Assembly (NCBI GenBank): GCA_049241565.1
Contig: JBMLQL010000031.1
Coordinates: forward strand, 52,228 to 116,227
Length of the DNA: 64,000 nt
From: DZBG01 sp049241565
GTDB taxonomy: Bacteria > Bdellovibrionota > Bacteriovoracia > Bacteriovoracales > Bacteriovoracaceae
Reading direction: 5' to 3'
The position numbers were made by a program, and so were the translations under genes. Positions 16,459-24,098 of this stretch are shown here, in pieces. How positions within the stretch are numbered: the first letter of the stretch is position 1; every line of letters begins with the position of its first letter. A model generated the notes under the pieces. That model did not search any database. It saw only the letters and a program-made list of their open reading frames with translations, and was not told the DNA's origin.

Positions 16459-17967
16459 TTTTAAAGCCTCAACAACCTTTATCACAATCGGCTCATTCTC
16501 TTGTAGGTTTTCAATCTGCTTAAAGATCTCTTCCACTATCGTATTATAAGACGGCGTTTTATTCTGTTGTTTCAGAATCTCTTGAATATATCGGGCCGCT
16601 CGATCAATGAGCTTGTTATTGCTTGCTCTCACCCATGTCATCACATTCCCTTCAAATCGGCCTAATAACCCCATAATTGAAGTAGAAAGAGTATTCACAA
16701 GAACTTTCACCTTCAAATGAGTTAGGAGAATATCATCATTCACACTGAGCTTATAAGAATTGTTATTTAATTTAAAAAGAACATAATCGCCATGATGAGT
16801 GATCTCAAAGACTACAGTTTGAAGTCTTCTCATTCTACCTTCCATTCCCACTGATGAGATATCAAAGCCATGAACTTGCTCTAGATTAATTCTGCCCTCA
16901 AATTCAGGCCAATCCAAAGCGCGAGGAGAGCGAGACAAAAGCTGAAACCATCCCTCTGCTGCATTTTTTGTTTTTGGGAGAAAAAGGTAACTTAAAGATG
17001 GGCGCGAGAGATCACCTTTTTGATTTTCAAATCCTCTTAAAGAAAAAGTGGGGGATCTCTCTGTCGTATCAGTGAGAATACTAATCCCTAATATATGATC
17101 AGAATGATAATTTAAAAATTTTCCCGCCTGATAAAGAGAAGCTTCCTCCTCAATATAAGGAGCAAGAAAATCATAACGAAGTGCTTTAAGCTCCTGAAGA
17201 GATTCTTCCCAGTACTGGATAAAACTTTTCTCATCAAGATGATGCTTTAAAAGAGCAGCCCCAGCCGCCATCATGAGAACCGTTGAGGCCTGCATGCGGG
17301 TGCTACCTGAAATTCCCATGGGCCCCACCGTAAGATTAATTTTTTTGACCTTAGGATTGGTTAAAACCAGACGGCATCTTTCAAGATCCATCAAAAGATG
17401 ATCAGGATTACAGTAAAGAAAATATGATCCGTAAGAAGAAACCTCTGCCGCCTTAAGAGCGGCCCCAATCACAAAGGGAGTCTCTCCTCCTTCAGTTGAG
17501 GCAATAAGAAGATCCCCTTCTTTAAATCCCAGCTCCATGAGCTGCTGTTCACCATAGAGGGTCTTATCTTCAAAGCTTTCCACAGATTTAATCAGAGCAT
17601 AGTCTCCACCGGCCATAAAGGAGAAGACATTGTCTTTGGTGGGAAACTGCTGACGATAAAGAGTTTCCACCACCAGGGAGAGACGGCCCGTGGCCCCACA
17701 ACCACAAAAGAACACTTTCCCCCCTGTGGTGAGGACTTCATGAATTCTGATGCTCATCTGATGAACTTCATGACCTTTCACTTTAATAAGATCCAGTGCC
17801 TTGAGATCTACCTCTTTAAGCAGAGCGATCCCTTCATGAATACTTTTATTCAATGTCTGCGAAAGCTTTGAAGTCACCGGATGAAAGCTTTCCGTTTGAA
17901 GATGACCTAATTTAAATTGAGAGCTAATAGAGAGAAAATCCTGAGCTAATTCAAGTGGTGTTGCCAT
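16447..17967 (-). CDS. Long MurQ/GCKR-like SIS-domain protein
   Basis: An N-terminal SIS sugar-phosphate domain carries CGCGATGRLSLVVE near residue 88 (GAGTSGRL in MurQ), AGGDYALIKSVESFED near 122 and IASTEGGETPFVIGAALKA near 155 (SASGRTPYVxGA in MurQ). MurQ is the N-acetylmuramic acid 6-phosphate etherase of murein recycling and is about 300 aa. This protein has about 506 aa, with a second, poorly recognisable half, closer in size to GCKR-type proteins. Residues differ from MurQ at several motif positions, so etherase activity is uncertain; it may bind a sugar phosphate as a regulator. The ATG at 17967 has AGGA 9 nt upstream; an ATG at 17976 has none. Confidence 0.7.
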   Translation of the reverse strand: MATPLELAQDFLSISSQFKLGHLQTESFHPVTSKLSQTLNKSIHEGIALLKEVDLKALDLIKVKGHEVHQMSIRIHEVLTTGGKVFFCGCGATGRLSLVVETLYRQQFPTKDNVFSFMAGGDYALIKSVESFEDKTLYGEQQLMELGFKEGDLLIASTEGGETPFVIGAALKAAEVSSYGSYFLYCNPDHLLMDLERCRLVLTNPKVKKINLTVGPMGISGSTRMQASTVLMMAAGAALLKHHLDEKSFIQYWEESLQELKALRYDFLAPYIEEEASLYQAGKFLNYHSDHILGISILTDTTERSPTFSLRGFENQKGDLSRPSLSYLFLPKTKNAAEGWFQLLSRSPRALDWPEFEGRINLEQVHGFDISSVGMEGRMRRLQTVVFEITHHGDYVLFKLNNNSYKLSVNDDILLTHLKVKVLVNTLSTSIMGLLGRFEGNVMTWVRASNNKLIDRAARYIQEILKQQNKTPSYNTIVEEIFKQIENLQENEPIVIKVVEALKSSR

Positions 17968-18065
17968 AAAAGACATTCCTAAAAAGAAGAACTAAATGTT
18001 GAATTATTGTATGGTAACTACTCTGAAGACGACTAGAGATTTCAATAAAATTAGAACCCCTAAAA

Positions 18066-18140
18066 TAAAAAAGGGGACCCCTGCATGGTCCCCTCTTTTC
18101 GACATCCGTGTCTTTTAGAAACAACATCCTGTCATTTCTT
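18066..18140 (-). ncRNA. Candidate CsrA/RsmA-sequestering small RNA
   Basis: On the minus strand a -10 box TATACT (18147-18152) with a weak -35 TTTGAA (18169-18174, 16-bp spacer) predicts a start near 18140. The RNA would begin with a 10-bp hairpin (18117-18139, two G-U pairs) whose loop is GGA inside ACAGGATGT. A second hairpin, GACA-CGGA-TGTC (18101-18112), again presents GGA. A 7-bp GC-rich terminator stem (18073-18079 with 18087-18093) ends it, followed by T6. Both GGA sites closely match the CsrA consensus. Alternatively this is an attenuator leader of the SIS gene, whose start is about 100 nt further on. Expression is not proven. Confidence 0.65.
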
Positions 18141-18310
18141 ACTTTAAGTATACCTAAACTTTTGTAGCTTCAAAGCAAAATATAAGAAGGAAATTTTTTC
18201 CAAGGGATCTTATTTAATCTTGGTTGTGACAAATTCTTACCTTTAGTGGAAAATAGATCAATGACAATGTGTAGGGGAATTCAACCTATTGAAACCCGTG
18301 GAGTAGTTGA

Positions 18311-18661
18311 GTGAAGAAATCCAAAAATACGAAGACGAATACTCGTAAGCCTCGTTCAGGTTTAAAGACCTTTACCTACTATATTCCTGCTCCCCCGAGG
18401 CGCAATCACGGGTATCGGGAGAAAGAATTCGACAAAATTGTCCATGGACTTCTGTCATCAGGGGACTATGAGCTGGTTCAAATGCAAAGCCAGTCGGTGA
18501 ATACCACTGAACATGCTGGGGTTTTTATCGTTCTTTTGCTTAGGCCTCTGACAAAGAAGGCCTTTGAATTGAATCTAGACGAGCATGAGCACTTCTCTTT
18601 AAACAGAGACACATTACCTGAAGGAATTGAGATTGAAGAAGATATCGATTTTAGCGAGTAG
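18311..18661 (+). CDS. Small protein of unknown function
   Basis: The GTG start has GGAG 7 nt upstream. The 116-aa product has a Lys/Arg/Thr-rich N-terminus (about residues 1-20), a middle part with alternating hydrophobic strands (YELVQMQSQSV, GVFIVLLLRPL) suggesting a small alpha/beta fold, and a very acidic C-terminus. No signal peptide or membrane helix is seen, so it is probably cytoplasmic. Its 3' end overlaps the next gene by 29 bp, implying translational coupling with that lipoprotein gene. I do not recognise the family. Confidence 0.7.
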   Translation: MKKSKNTKTNTRKPRSGLKTFTYYIPAPPRRNHGYREKEFDKIVHGLLSSGDYELVQMQSQSVNTTEHAGVFIVLLLRPLTKKAFELNLDEHEHFSLNRDTLPEGIEIEEDIDFSE

Positions 18662-19910
18662 TCTCCTCTTTGGAGGTTGCAGTTTTTTTATTAATAAAAT
18701 TGATTCCAATGTCCTAGAGAAGGAGCATATCAAGGTTGAGAGACCTTATGTCCCTACTTATTGCTATAATGAAAAACCTAGCCTGCAGCTGGTGGGAACA
18801 AATAAGGATGCTCAAGATCAATACCGCGCCTTTATTAAAGGGAAAAAGCTAAGCTTTATTGATAAGGTTGTGTTTTGGAGCTTGATTCAATTTCAAATAC
18901 GTCCTGACCTCAGCTCCCCTACGGCCCGACTTCAATACGTCATTAGACATCAAAAAGAGATTTTTTATTTTGATTTTTTCTCTGAAGATCAACAAAACCA
19001 GTACCCCTACCTCGCAGGCCTTGATTATCTTCTTCAAATTTACAAAGCAAGAAAACCTCTTAGCTGGTACACCAAGGAGCTTGATCAATTTAAGTTCAGC
19101 TTTAAAACAGGCCGAAGCCTAGCTCAATTCTTAGATGAGCATAAAGATCAGATCAAAAAGGATCAGAACCTCGTCAAGGCTTTCTATCGTGGTAATGAGG
19201 TTCTTAAAGAAGATGAGAGACTCCCTGTTCTTAATTTTTCTCAAATTGAAAAGAACTATCAAACAAAATTAAAAGATCAGAGGATTGTCTCAAATGCTTC
19301 TCTGTTTGATTTTGTGAAAACAAAGTCAGTTCATACCATTTGTAATTACGATTTTACTCTTTATGAAAATTCCATTTTCTTAATTGATAAAAAACAGAAC
19401 CCTTCAAATATTTTTGGAGTGGCCGAAGATGACTCGGCCTTTATGGCCACCAGTGGACAAAGACTTGATGGACTGAAATCAGTTCTTAATGAACCGGTTT
19501 TTCAGGGTGTCTCTAAAGTGAGAAGTTCAGCGGTTTGTATTATTGAGAAGACGACGAAGTCTGGTCAGGACTTTATGTGGCTTTTCTCCAATGCCTCAAG
19601 AGACCCTGGCCAGCATCTCTACCACCTTTTTCGTTATGGTCTGACTAAAGTCTCTACAACTCAAGATGTAGATAAACTCTTGCGTCACTCTAGGCACCTT
19701 TTTCTCTCAGAGCCAGTGAGACTTGTCATTGAGTCCGAAAGATCCCAGAATCAACAAATAGAGAATCTACTTAAACTTAATATCCCCATTTATAACTCTG
19801 AAAAACTGGGGAATGTCTGGGCCTATACTCAATTTCAAAAAGAAGGGGCCCATTTTATTATTGATGATCGTAATTTTGGGGCTTACTCATGCCAAACGAC
19901 TTCACCCTAA
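18633..19910 (+). CDS. Lipoprotein of unknown function
   Basis: The most likely start is TTG at 18633, 7 nt after GAAGGA; a TTG at 18627 is too close to it. The first 17 or so residues are a lipoprotein signal ending in LLFGGC, so the mature protein (about 408 aa) should be lipid-anchored. The sequence is mostly alpha/beta, without recognised motifs. It overlaps the preceding small gene by 29 bp and the following ferredoxin-like gene by 22 bp, making a three-gene unit. A function cannot be assigned. Confidence 0.75.
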   Translation: MKKISILASSLLFGGCSFFINKIDSNVLEKEHIKVERPYVPTYCYNEKPSLQLVGTNKDAQDQYRAFIKGKKLSFIDKVVFWSLIQFQIRPDLSSPTARLQYVIRHQKEIFYFDFFSEDQQNQYPYLAGLDYLLQIYKARKPLSWYTKELDQFKFSFKTGRSLAQFLDEHKDQIKKDQNLVKAFYRGNEVLKEDERLPVLNFSQIEKNYQTKLKDQRIVSNASLFDFVKTKSVHTICNYDFTLYENSIFLIDKKQNPSNIFGVAEDDSAFMATSGQRLDGLKSVLNEPVFQGVSKVRSSAVCIIEKTTKSGQDFMWLFSNASRDPGQHLYHLFRYGLTKVSTTQDVDKLLRHSRHLFLSEPVRLVIESERSQNQQIENLLKLNIPIYNSEKLGNVWAYTQFQKEGAHFIIDDRNFGAYSCQTTSP

Positions 19911-20149
19911 TCATTCAGGGTCTCGCCTCCGGGAGGGAAGTGGCCAGGATCTATCTTTCAGAGGAAGAGCTCTCCTTAGCTCTACTCAGTATTTGTCGTA
20001 ACCATGGCATACCCATCGCTTCATCTTGCGATGGAAAAGGTGTCTGCAAAAAATGTGAGATTCAAAATGGATGGCTGAGTTGTCTGACGACAGCGAAGAG
20101 ATTTTTTGAACTATGCCCTGAGGGCATAGTTCAGATTAGTTATCTTTAA
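19889..20149 (+). CDS. Short [2Fe-2S] ferredoxin-like protein
   Basis: The 86-aa product has the plant/adrenodoxin-type iron-sulphur loop: Cys in SSCDGKGVCKKC gives C-x5-C-x2-C. A fourth Cys, WLSC, follows only nine residues after the third instead of the usual 25-40. The loop between ligands three and four is therefore missing or replaced. It may still hold a cluster, since a shortened fourth-ligand loop is not impossible, or be degenerate. It overlaps the lipoprotein gene upstream by 22 bp and the convergent minus-strand gene by 4 bp. The last codons form a perfect 11-bp hairpin. Confidence 0.7.
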   Translation: MPNDFTLIIQGLASGREVARIYLSEEELSLALLSICRNHGIPIASSCDGKGVCKKCEIQNGWLSCLTTAKRFFELCPEGIVQISYL

Positions 20150-20889
20150 CGAATTTTCTTAAATCCACCATTCCCTACGACTTGAAAAGCGTAAGTTTCG
20201 AGATTGGCCTTCACGAAAGTTTTTACTTCATGCTCAAGAAGTAGAGTTGCTCCCGCCACTGGATTTTCACGTGTCCCGTGATTGACGATTCCACCAAGCT
20301 TCATTGTCGCTCTGAAATCATAACCAAATAAAACTGAGACTTGCTCAGGGATAATTTGAACTGCCGTCAAATACTTCCCTTTACCATTATAAGAACCACC
20401 ATAAGAATAAATAACTGTGTATCTGAATTTGACGACTTCCATATTAAAAGGCCAGGCGTTCTCATAGGCAATTTCATAAGTTTGAGATCTTGGCATTTTC
20501 CAATTCTCAGTTTCTTCTAAAATACTGGCCGGCTCACCATTGACTCTCGGAACAACACTGATAGGAGCATAGTCTGTATTTATATTTGGTTTTCCTTTGA
20601 TCACCAAATTATAAACATCTTCTCCCAGGGCCACGAGATCTCGGGCGACGCCAATCACCTTCCCGGCCTGATCTATAGTCGATGGACGTCCATCTTCACC
20701 AGGGATCTGCTGAACTTCAACTAGAGATCTGCGATAAATCTCATCTCTGAGCTCGATTCCTAAGACGTCTTTTTTAACAAGACTCACTTTCATCTTCTCA
20801 ACTGTGTAGTAACGGATGTCGGCTTCATTTGAAGCGACAGCATTGAGCGCGTTGAGTGAAATCAATAGCCCTAAAGCGAAGTATTTCAT
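20146..20889 (-). CDS. Secreted protein, paralogue of the product at 36684-37355
   Basis: The 247-aa protein starts with a signal peptide (about residues 1-20, cut after AVA). It shares the order of several blocks with the plus-strand protein at 36684-37355: ALGE-x-Y-x-LV-x-KGKP, TxYAPISVVPR, then a YxGKGxYxT strand, YGxxxxATMxxxG and ENPxAxATL. Both are therefore members of one periplasmic or surface family. The predicted fold is mostly beta. Function is unknown. It stands alone, convergent with the ferredoxin gene, with a 238-bp gap on its other side. Confidence 0.78.
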   Translation of the reverse strand: MKYFALGLLISLNALNAVASNEADIRYYTVEKMKVSLVKKDVLGIELRDEIYRRSLVEVQQIPGEDGRPSTIDQAGKVIGVARDLVALGEDVYNLVIKGKPNINTDYAPISVVPRVNGEPASILEETENWKMPRSQTYEIAYENAWPFNMEVVKFRYTVIYSYGGSYNGKGKYLTAVQIIPEQVSVLFGYDFRATMKLGGIVNHGTRENPVAGATLLLEHEVKTFVKANLETYAFQVVGNGGFKKIR

Positions 20890-21085
20890 TTATCCCCCTC
20901 GATAAAATCAATCTTGGAGGGGTTTTAACCGTCGTTAACAAACTAAGTCAAATATTAATTTCCTAACCTGTGGCCAGGCCTAATAACGCAGTCGGCTACT
21001 TACATAGTCCTTTAATATGAATATTTTACTTGCCAGTAATTGACTGTTTTAGGTAGATTAGCCGCGCACACATATTAGAAATGCT

Positions 21086-21102
21086 AAGTTAATGATTAAC
21101 TT
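21086..21102. promoter_or_regulatory. Perfect palindrome upstream of the secreted nuclease gene
   Basis: AAGTTAAT and ATTAACTT flank a single central base, making a 17-bp perfect palindrome that ends 25 bp before the nuclease start codon. Position and symmetry fit a dimeric repressor site. It lies in the 238-bp gap 20890-21127, which otherwise shows no recognisable gene. Confidence 0.45.
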
Positions 21103-21127
21103 TCGCTAATGCAAAAGGAAGCTACTT

Positions 21128-22018
21128 ATGAAGATTTGGACACTCCTAGCCTCACTTATCCCGACCCTAAGCTTTGCTGCCTCTTTAACAGTCGGAACTT
21201 ATAATATTAGAAATTTTGATTATGATGAGCGCTACCGCATCCAAACTAATAAGCCTGAACTTGCTAAAATTATTAATAAGACCCAAGCCGATTTAATCGC
21301 TGTTCAAGAGATCAATAATACAACTGAGTTCGTTCGCTATGTAAAAAGTACATTTCAAGGCTTCGATGCTGAACTTTCTGAGTGCGGTGGGGCCCATGGA
21401 CAGAAGCTTGGCTTCATGTTCAATACTAAAAAATTAAAACTTCTCAGCTTCAATGAAGATCTTGCTCTTTCAGGACCTGGAAATTCTGGAACTTGTTATG
21501 GTGGCTCTCGTCCGGCGGCCATTGGTCTTTTTGAGATTATCGACACAAAACAACGCTTTTATGCCGTTTCAGTTCACCTTAAATCGGGAAGTCAAAATGC
21601 TTCAATCGAAAAGAGACTCGAGCAGTTTAAAGTAATCGAGAAAATGATTAAATCTCTTCAAACAAGCACAGGGGTTCAGGACTTCGTGATTGCTGGAGAT
21701 ATGAATACAACAACGTATAATGTCCGTGGGGTAGACTATAAATCCCTTCAAAATCTAGCTTCAACTCTTGGGGCCACAGATCTTTCTAAATCACTCCCAT
21801 GTACGGCCTATTGGTGGGGCGGATCTGATGATGATATCGAAGACCCCTCAATTCTTGACCATGTTCTTATTTCAAAAGGTCTTATTAAAAAGACAATTAA
21901 AACAGAGCTTGGTGGCCACTGTGCCGCTGTCTCTTGTAAACAAATGCCCGTTCCAAGTCTTGGAATGAGCTATTCAAATGTCTCGGATCACTGTCCAGTT
22001 TCGGCTCAAATTCAGTAA
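21128..22018 (+). CDS. Secreted endonuclease/exonuclease/phosphatase-family nuclease
   Basis: The product has a signal peptide (about residues 1-18, cut after SFA) and the DNase I-like fold. GTYNIRNF starts the domain, AVQEINN holds the catalytic Glu, SVHLKSGS the His, AGDMNTT the Asp-Asn pair and VSDHCPV the final Asp-His. At 296 aa, with several Cys, it is a stand-alone extracellular or periplasmic nuclease, suitable for degrading nucleic acid outside the cytoplasm. GGAAG lies a few bases before ATG, and a strong terminator follows, so it is monocistronic. Confidence 0.88.
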   Translation: MKIWTLLASLIPTLSFAASLTVGTYNIRNFDYDERYRIQTNKPELAKIINKTQADLIAVQEINNTTEFVRYVKSTFQGFDAELSECGGAHGQKLGFMFNTKKLKLLSFNEDLALSGPGNSGTCYGGSRPAAIGLFEIIDTKQRFYAVSVHLKSGSQNASIEKRLEQFKVIEKMIKSLQTSTGVQDFVIAGDMNTTTYNVRGVDYKSLQNLASTLGATDLSKSLPCTAYWWGGSDDDIEDPSILDHVLISKGLIKKTIKTELGGHCAAVSCKQMPVPSLGMSYSNVSDHCPVSAQIQ

Positions 22019-22045
22019 ATTCACTTAATCATATGGCCATATAAA

Positions 22046-22078
22046 AACCTAAGCTTATACAATAAGCTTAGGTTTTTT
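22046..22078 (+). terminator. Rho-independent terminator of the nuclease gene
   Basis: A perfect 13-bp stem (22046-22058 with 22062-22074) and 3-nt loop are followed by T6. It ends the nuclease transcript 28 bp after its stop codon and before the exonuclease gene. Confidence 0.9.
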
Positions 22079-22100
22079 ATTATCTGAAGGGAGTGGCCAG

Positions 22101-22694
22101 ATGAAATACTTGAGCATTGATATAGAGGCCACAGGTCTTCAAGAAAACTGTCTTATTATTGAATTTGCCATGATCCCCTTTGATACTCAGTTCATGCGTC
22201 TTGAAGACAAGCTGGCCCGCACTTTTTATATCCACTGCCCCTCGTATGAGGATCTGGAACCTACTCTTGACCCATGGGTAAAAGAACATAATGAAAAACT
22301 TATTCGTAAGGCCCACAAAGACGGGCTTATGATGAGCGAGTTCAAAGAAACACTTCAAAAATATCTCGAGTCTCACGAGGTCAAAGAATATTTTAATAAT
22401 CAAAAAGTCGTTCTTTTCGGCAAATCAATGAATGCCATCGATCTCCCTTTTCTTAATCGTGATCTTGGATGGGAATTTATGAGAAAGTATTTCCATCATC
22501 GTGTGATGGACTTCTCTTCATTTTGTTATGGAGTCATGGATTTGGGCCTTCTTCCTCAAGGAATGGATTCGGGCAGTAAACTCATGAACTTTCTTGGAAT
22601 GGGAGATGTGGCCCACACGGCCCTTGAAGATGCTCGAAATACGGCCATCATGTATTTCAAAGTTTTAGAAAAGTTTGGAAAAAAGAATAATTAG
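22101..22694 (+). CDS. DEDD-family 3'-5' exonuclease
   Basis: The N-terminus, YLSIDIEATGLQENCLIIEFAM, is the ExoI motif (Asp-x-Glu) of DnaQ-like exonucleases, and HTALEDARNTAIM near the end is ExoIII with its His and Asp, i.e. the DEDDh type. It has 197 aa, the size of single-domain exonucleases such as oligoribonuclease or DNA polymerase III epsilon-like proteins. The ExoII Asp is plausibly in NAIDLPFLNRD. Whether it acts on DNA or RNA cannot be told. It stands alone on the plus strand between two terminated units and overlaps the convergent peptidase gene by 4 bp. Confidence 0.85.
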   Translation: MKYLSIDIEATGLQENCLIIEFAMIPFDTQFMRLEDKLARTFYIHCPSYEDLEPTLDPWVKEHNEKLIRKAHKDGLMMSEFKETLQKYLESHEVKEYFNNQKVVLFGKSMNAIDLPFLNRDLGWEFMRKYFHHRVMDFSSFCYGVMDLGLLPQGMDSGSKLMNFLGMGDVAHTALEDARNTAIMYFKVLEKFGKKNN

Positions 22695-23359
22695 TTTTTA
22701 ATAGATAAAAAGTTGGCAGGATTACGGGCCTTATTTTTCACACGGATTTCAAAGTGTAAATGGGCCCCAGTCGAGCGACCTGTATTTCCAACATACCCAA
22801 TGACTTGTCCTTTACGAACACGATCACCTTTATCCACAAGATTTTTCTGATTATGAGCATAGACCGTGAAGATTTCCCCTTCATGGGCCACTACAATCAT
22901 ATTTCCATATCCACGAATTCCATTATCAGAATAGATCACCACTCCACCATCACTTGAAACGATGGGTGTTCCTTTAGGGGCCGGAATATCAATCCCGTCA
23001 TGATGACGTCCCCAACGTGAACCAAAATGTGAAGAGACTTTATGAAACTTAGGAACTGGCCACATAAAGCGACCTGTCCCAAGATCTGAATAATCCTCAA
23101 TAGCATCAGTCTCACGAAGAAAAGACATGATCCCCACTTGAGTAGGGATGAAAATCCACTCTCCACCTTGCATTGATTTGTCAGGGTTTGCACGCTTGAG
23201 ATCATCAACACTAAGACCATAAGTTTTAGAAACCTTCTGCACCTGCGAAGGACCTTCGACATAGACATAATGCCCGCTCTTCATGTGTGAGCAGCCAGCA
23301 AAAATCACTAGAATAGAACTAACCAACCAAGCGGTGGTGAATCTTTGAAATAATCTCAT
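22691..23359 (-). CDS. NlpD-like lipoprotein: LysM plus M23 peptidase domain
   Basis: A lipoprotein signal ends in IFAGC (about residue 22). A LysM-like segment (about 32-73) is followed by an M23 domain. The metal site is present, HHDGIDIP and TGAHLHFEIR, so unlike E. coli NlpD the peptidase may be active. The 222-aa product likely cleaves or activates cleavage of peptidoglycan. It overlaps the end of surE by 41 bp. In gamma-proteobacteria the order is surE-pcm-nlpD-rpoS; here surE-nlpD is kept without pcm or rpoS. The ribosome site is weak, consistent with coupling to surE. Confidence 0.87.
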   Translation of the reverse strand: MRLFQRFTTAWLVSSILVIFAGCSHMKSGHYVYVEGPSQVQKVSKTYGLSVDDLKRANPDKSMQGGEWIFIPTQVGIMSFLRETDAIEDYSDLGTGRFMWPVPKFHKVSSHFGSRWGRHHDGIDIPAPKGTPIVSSDGGVVIYSDNGIRGYGNMIVVAHEGEIFTVYAHNQKNLVDKGDRVRKGQVIGYVGNTGRSTGAHLHFEIRVKNKARNPANFLSIKN

Positions 23360-24098
23360 TCAGTTTATTATAATCCCTAGATACGCCATCAATCAATGCC
23401 TGGGCAGTGAAAGCGACCTTCTTTTCTGCGATTAAATCACAATCAGTGGTCACACCCATTCCCTGATGACCTTTATAAATACCTGCCACCCAGTAATAAG
23501 GGCGATCTCTTGAATCCACTCTTTCATGGATTTCCTCAGAATAATGACGAAAACCTACAACTCCGAGTCCTGCCCCTTTGAGCTCTTTCAGAGGGAGGTT
23601 CGGCACATTGATATTAAGAACAGTCAAGGCCGGAAGAACTTCATGAATACCTAGTTCCAACGCCCACTCAATCACTTGAGAAGCACTTTCGTAGTGTTGC
23701 TCTTTTTGAAAAGATTCAAGCACCAGGCTCACAGCAATCCCTTGGACTCCATGAAAGCTCGCCTCACGGGCCGCCCCTACAGTGCCAGAGTAATAAAGAT
23801 CTTGCCCTAAATTGGCCCCACGATTAATTCCAGAAACCACAACATCAGGTCTCTGCTCTTTCATCAAATGCCCGATCCCCATCAGAGTACAATCCGCAGG
23901 AAAACCAGAACAACCATAAATATTGTCTTCAAGTTTTTCTAAACGCAAAGGTTTATCTAAACTCAAGCTATGCCCGGTCGTCGAACGTTCTTCTAAAGGA
24001 GCGATAATAGTCGTTTTAAATTTTCCTGATAATTGTTTATAAAGAGTGCGAATGCCTGGAGCATTCACTCCATCATCATTGGCGAGCAAAACTCTCAT
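23319..24098 (-). CDS. surE: 5'/3'-nucleotidase SurE
   Basis: SurE is a metal-dependent nucleoside-monophosphate phosphatase linked to stationary-phase survival. The 259-aa protein has NDDG at residues 7-10 (metal-binding Asp pair), RSTTGHSLSL near 38, VSGINRGANLG near 88 and YSGTVGAAREA near 103, all diagnostic. It overlaps the upstream unknown gene by 23 bp and the downstream NlpD-like gene by 41 bp, giving a tightly coupled unit. Confidence 0.95.
   Translation of the reverse strand: MRVLLANDDGVNAPGIRTLYKQLSGKFKTTIIAPLEERSTTGHSLSLDKPLRLEKLEDNIYGCSGFPADCTLMGIGHLMKEQRPDVVVSGINRGANLGQDLYYSGTVGAAREASFHGVQGIAVSLVLESFQKEQHYESASQVIEWALELGIHEVLPALTVLNINVPNLPLKELKGAGLGVVGFRHYSEEIHERVDSRDRPYYWVAGIYKGHQGMGVTTDCDLIAEKKVAFTAQALIDGVSRDYNKLNEIISKIHHRLVG

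Noticed and set aside
20108..20132. 11-bp hairpin at the ferredoxin/secreted-protein convergence as a bidirectional terminator
   Set aside because: The flanking T run lies on the wrong side for either transcript.
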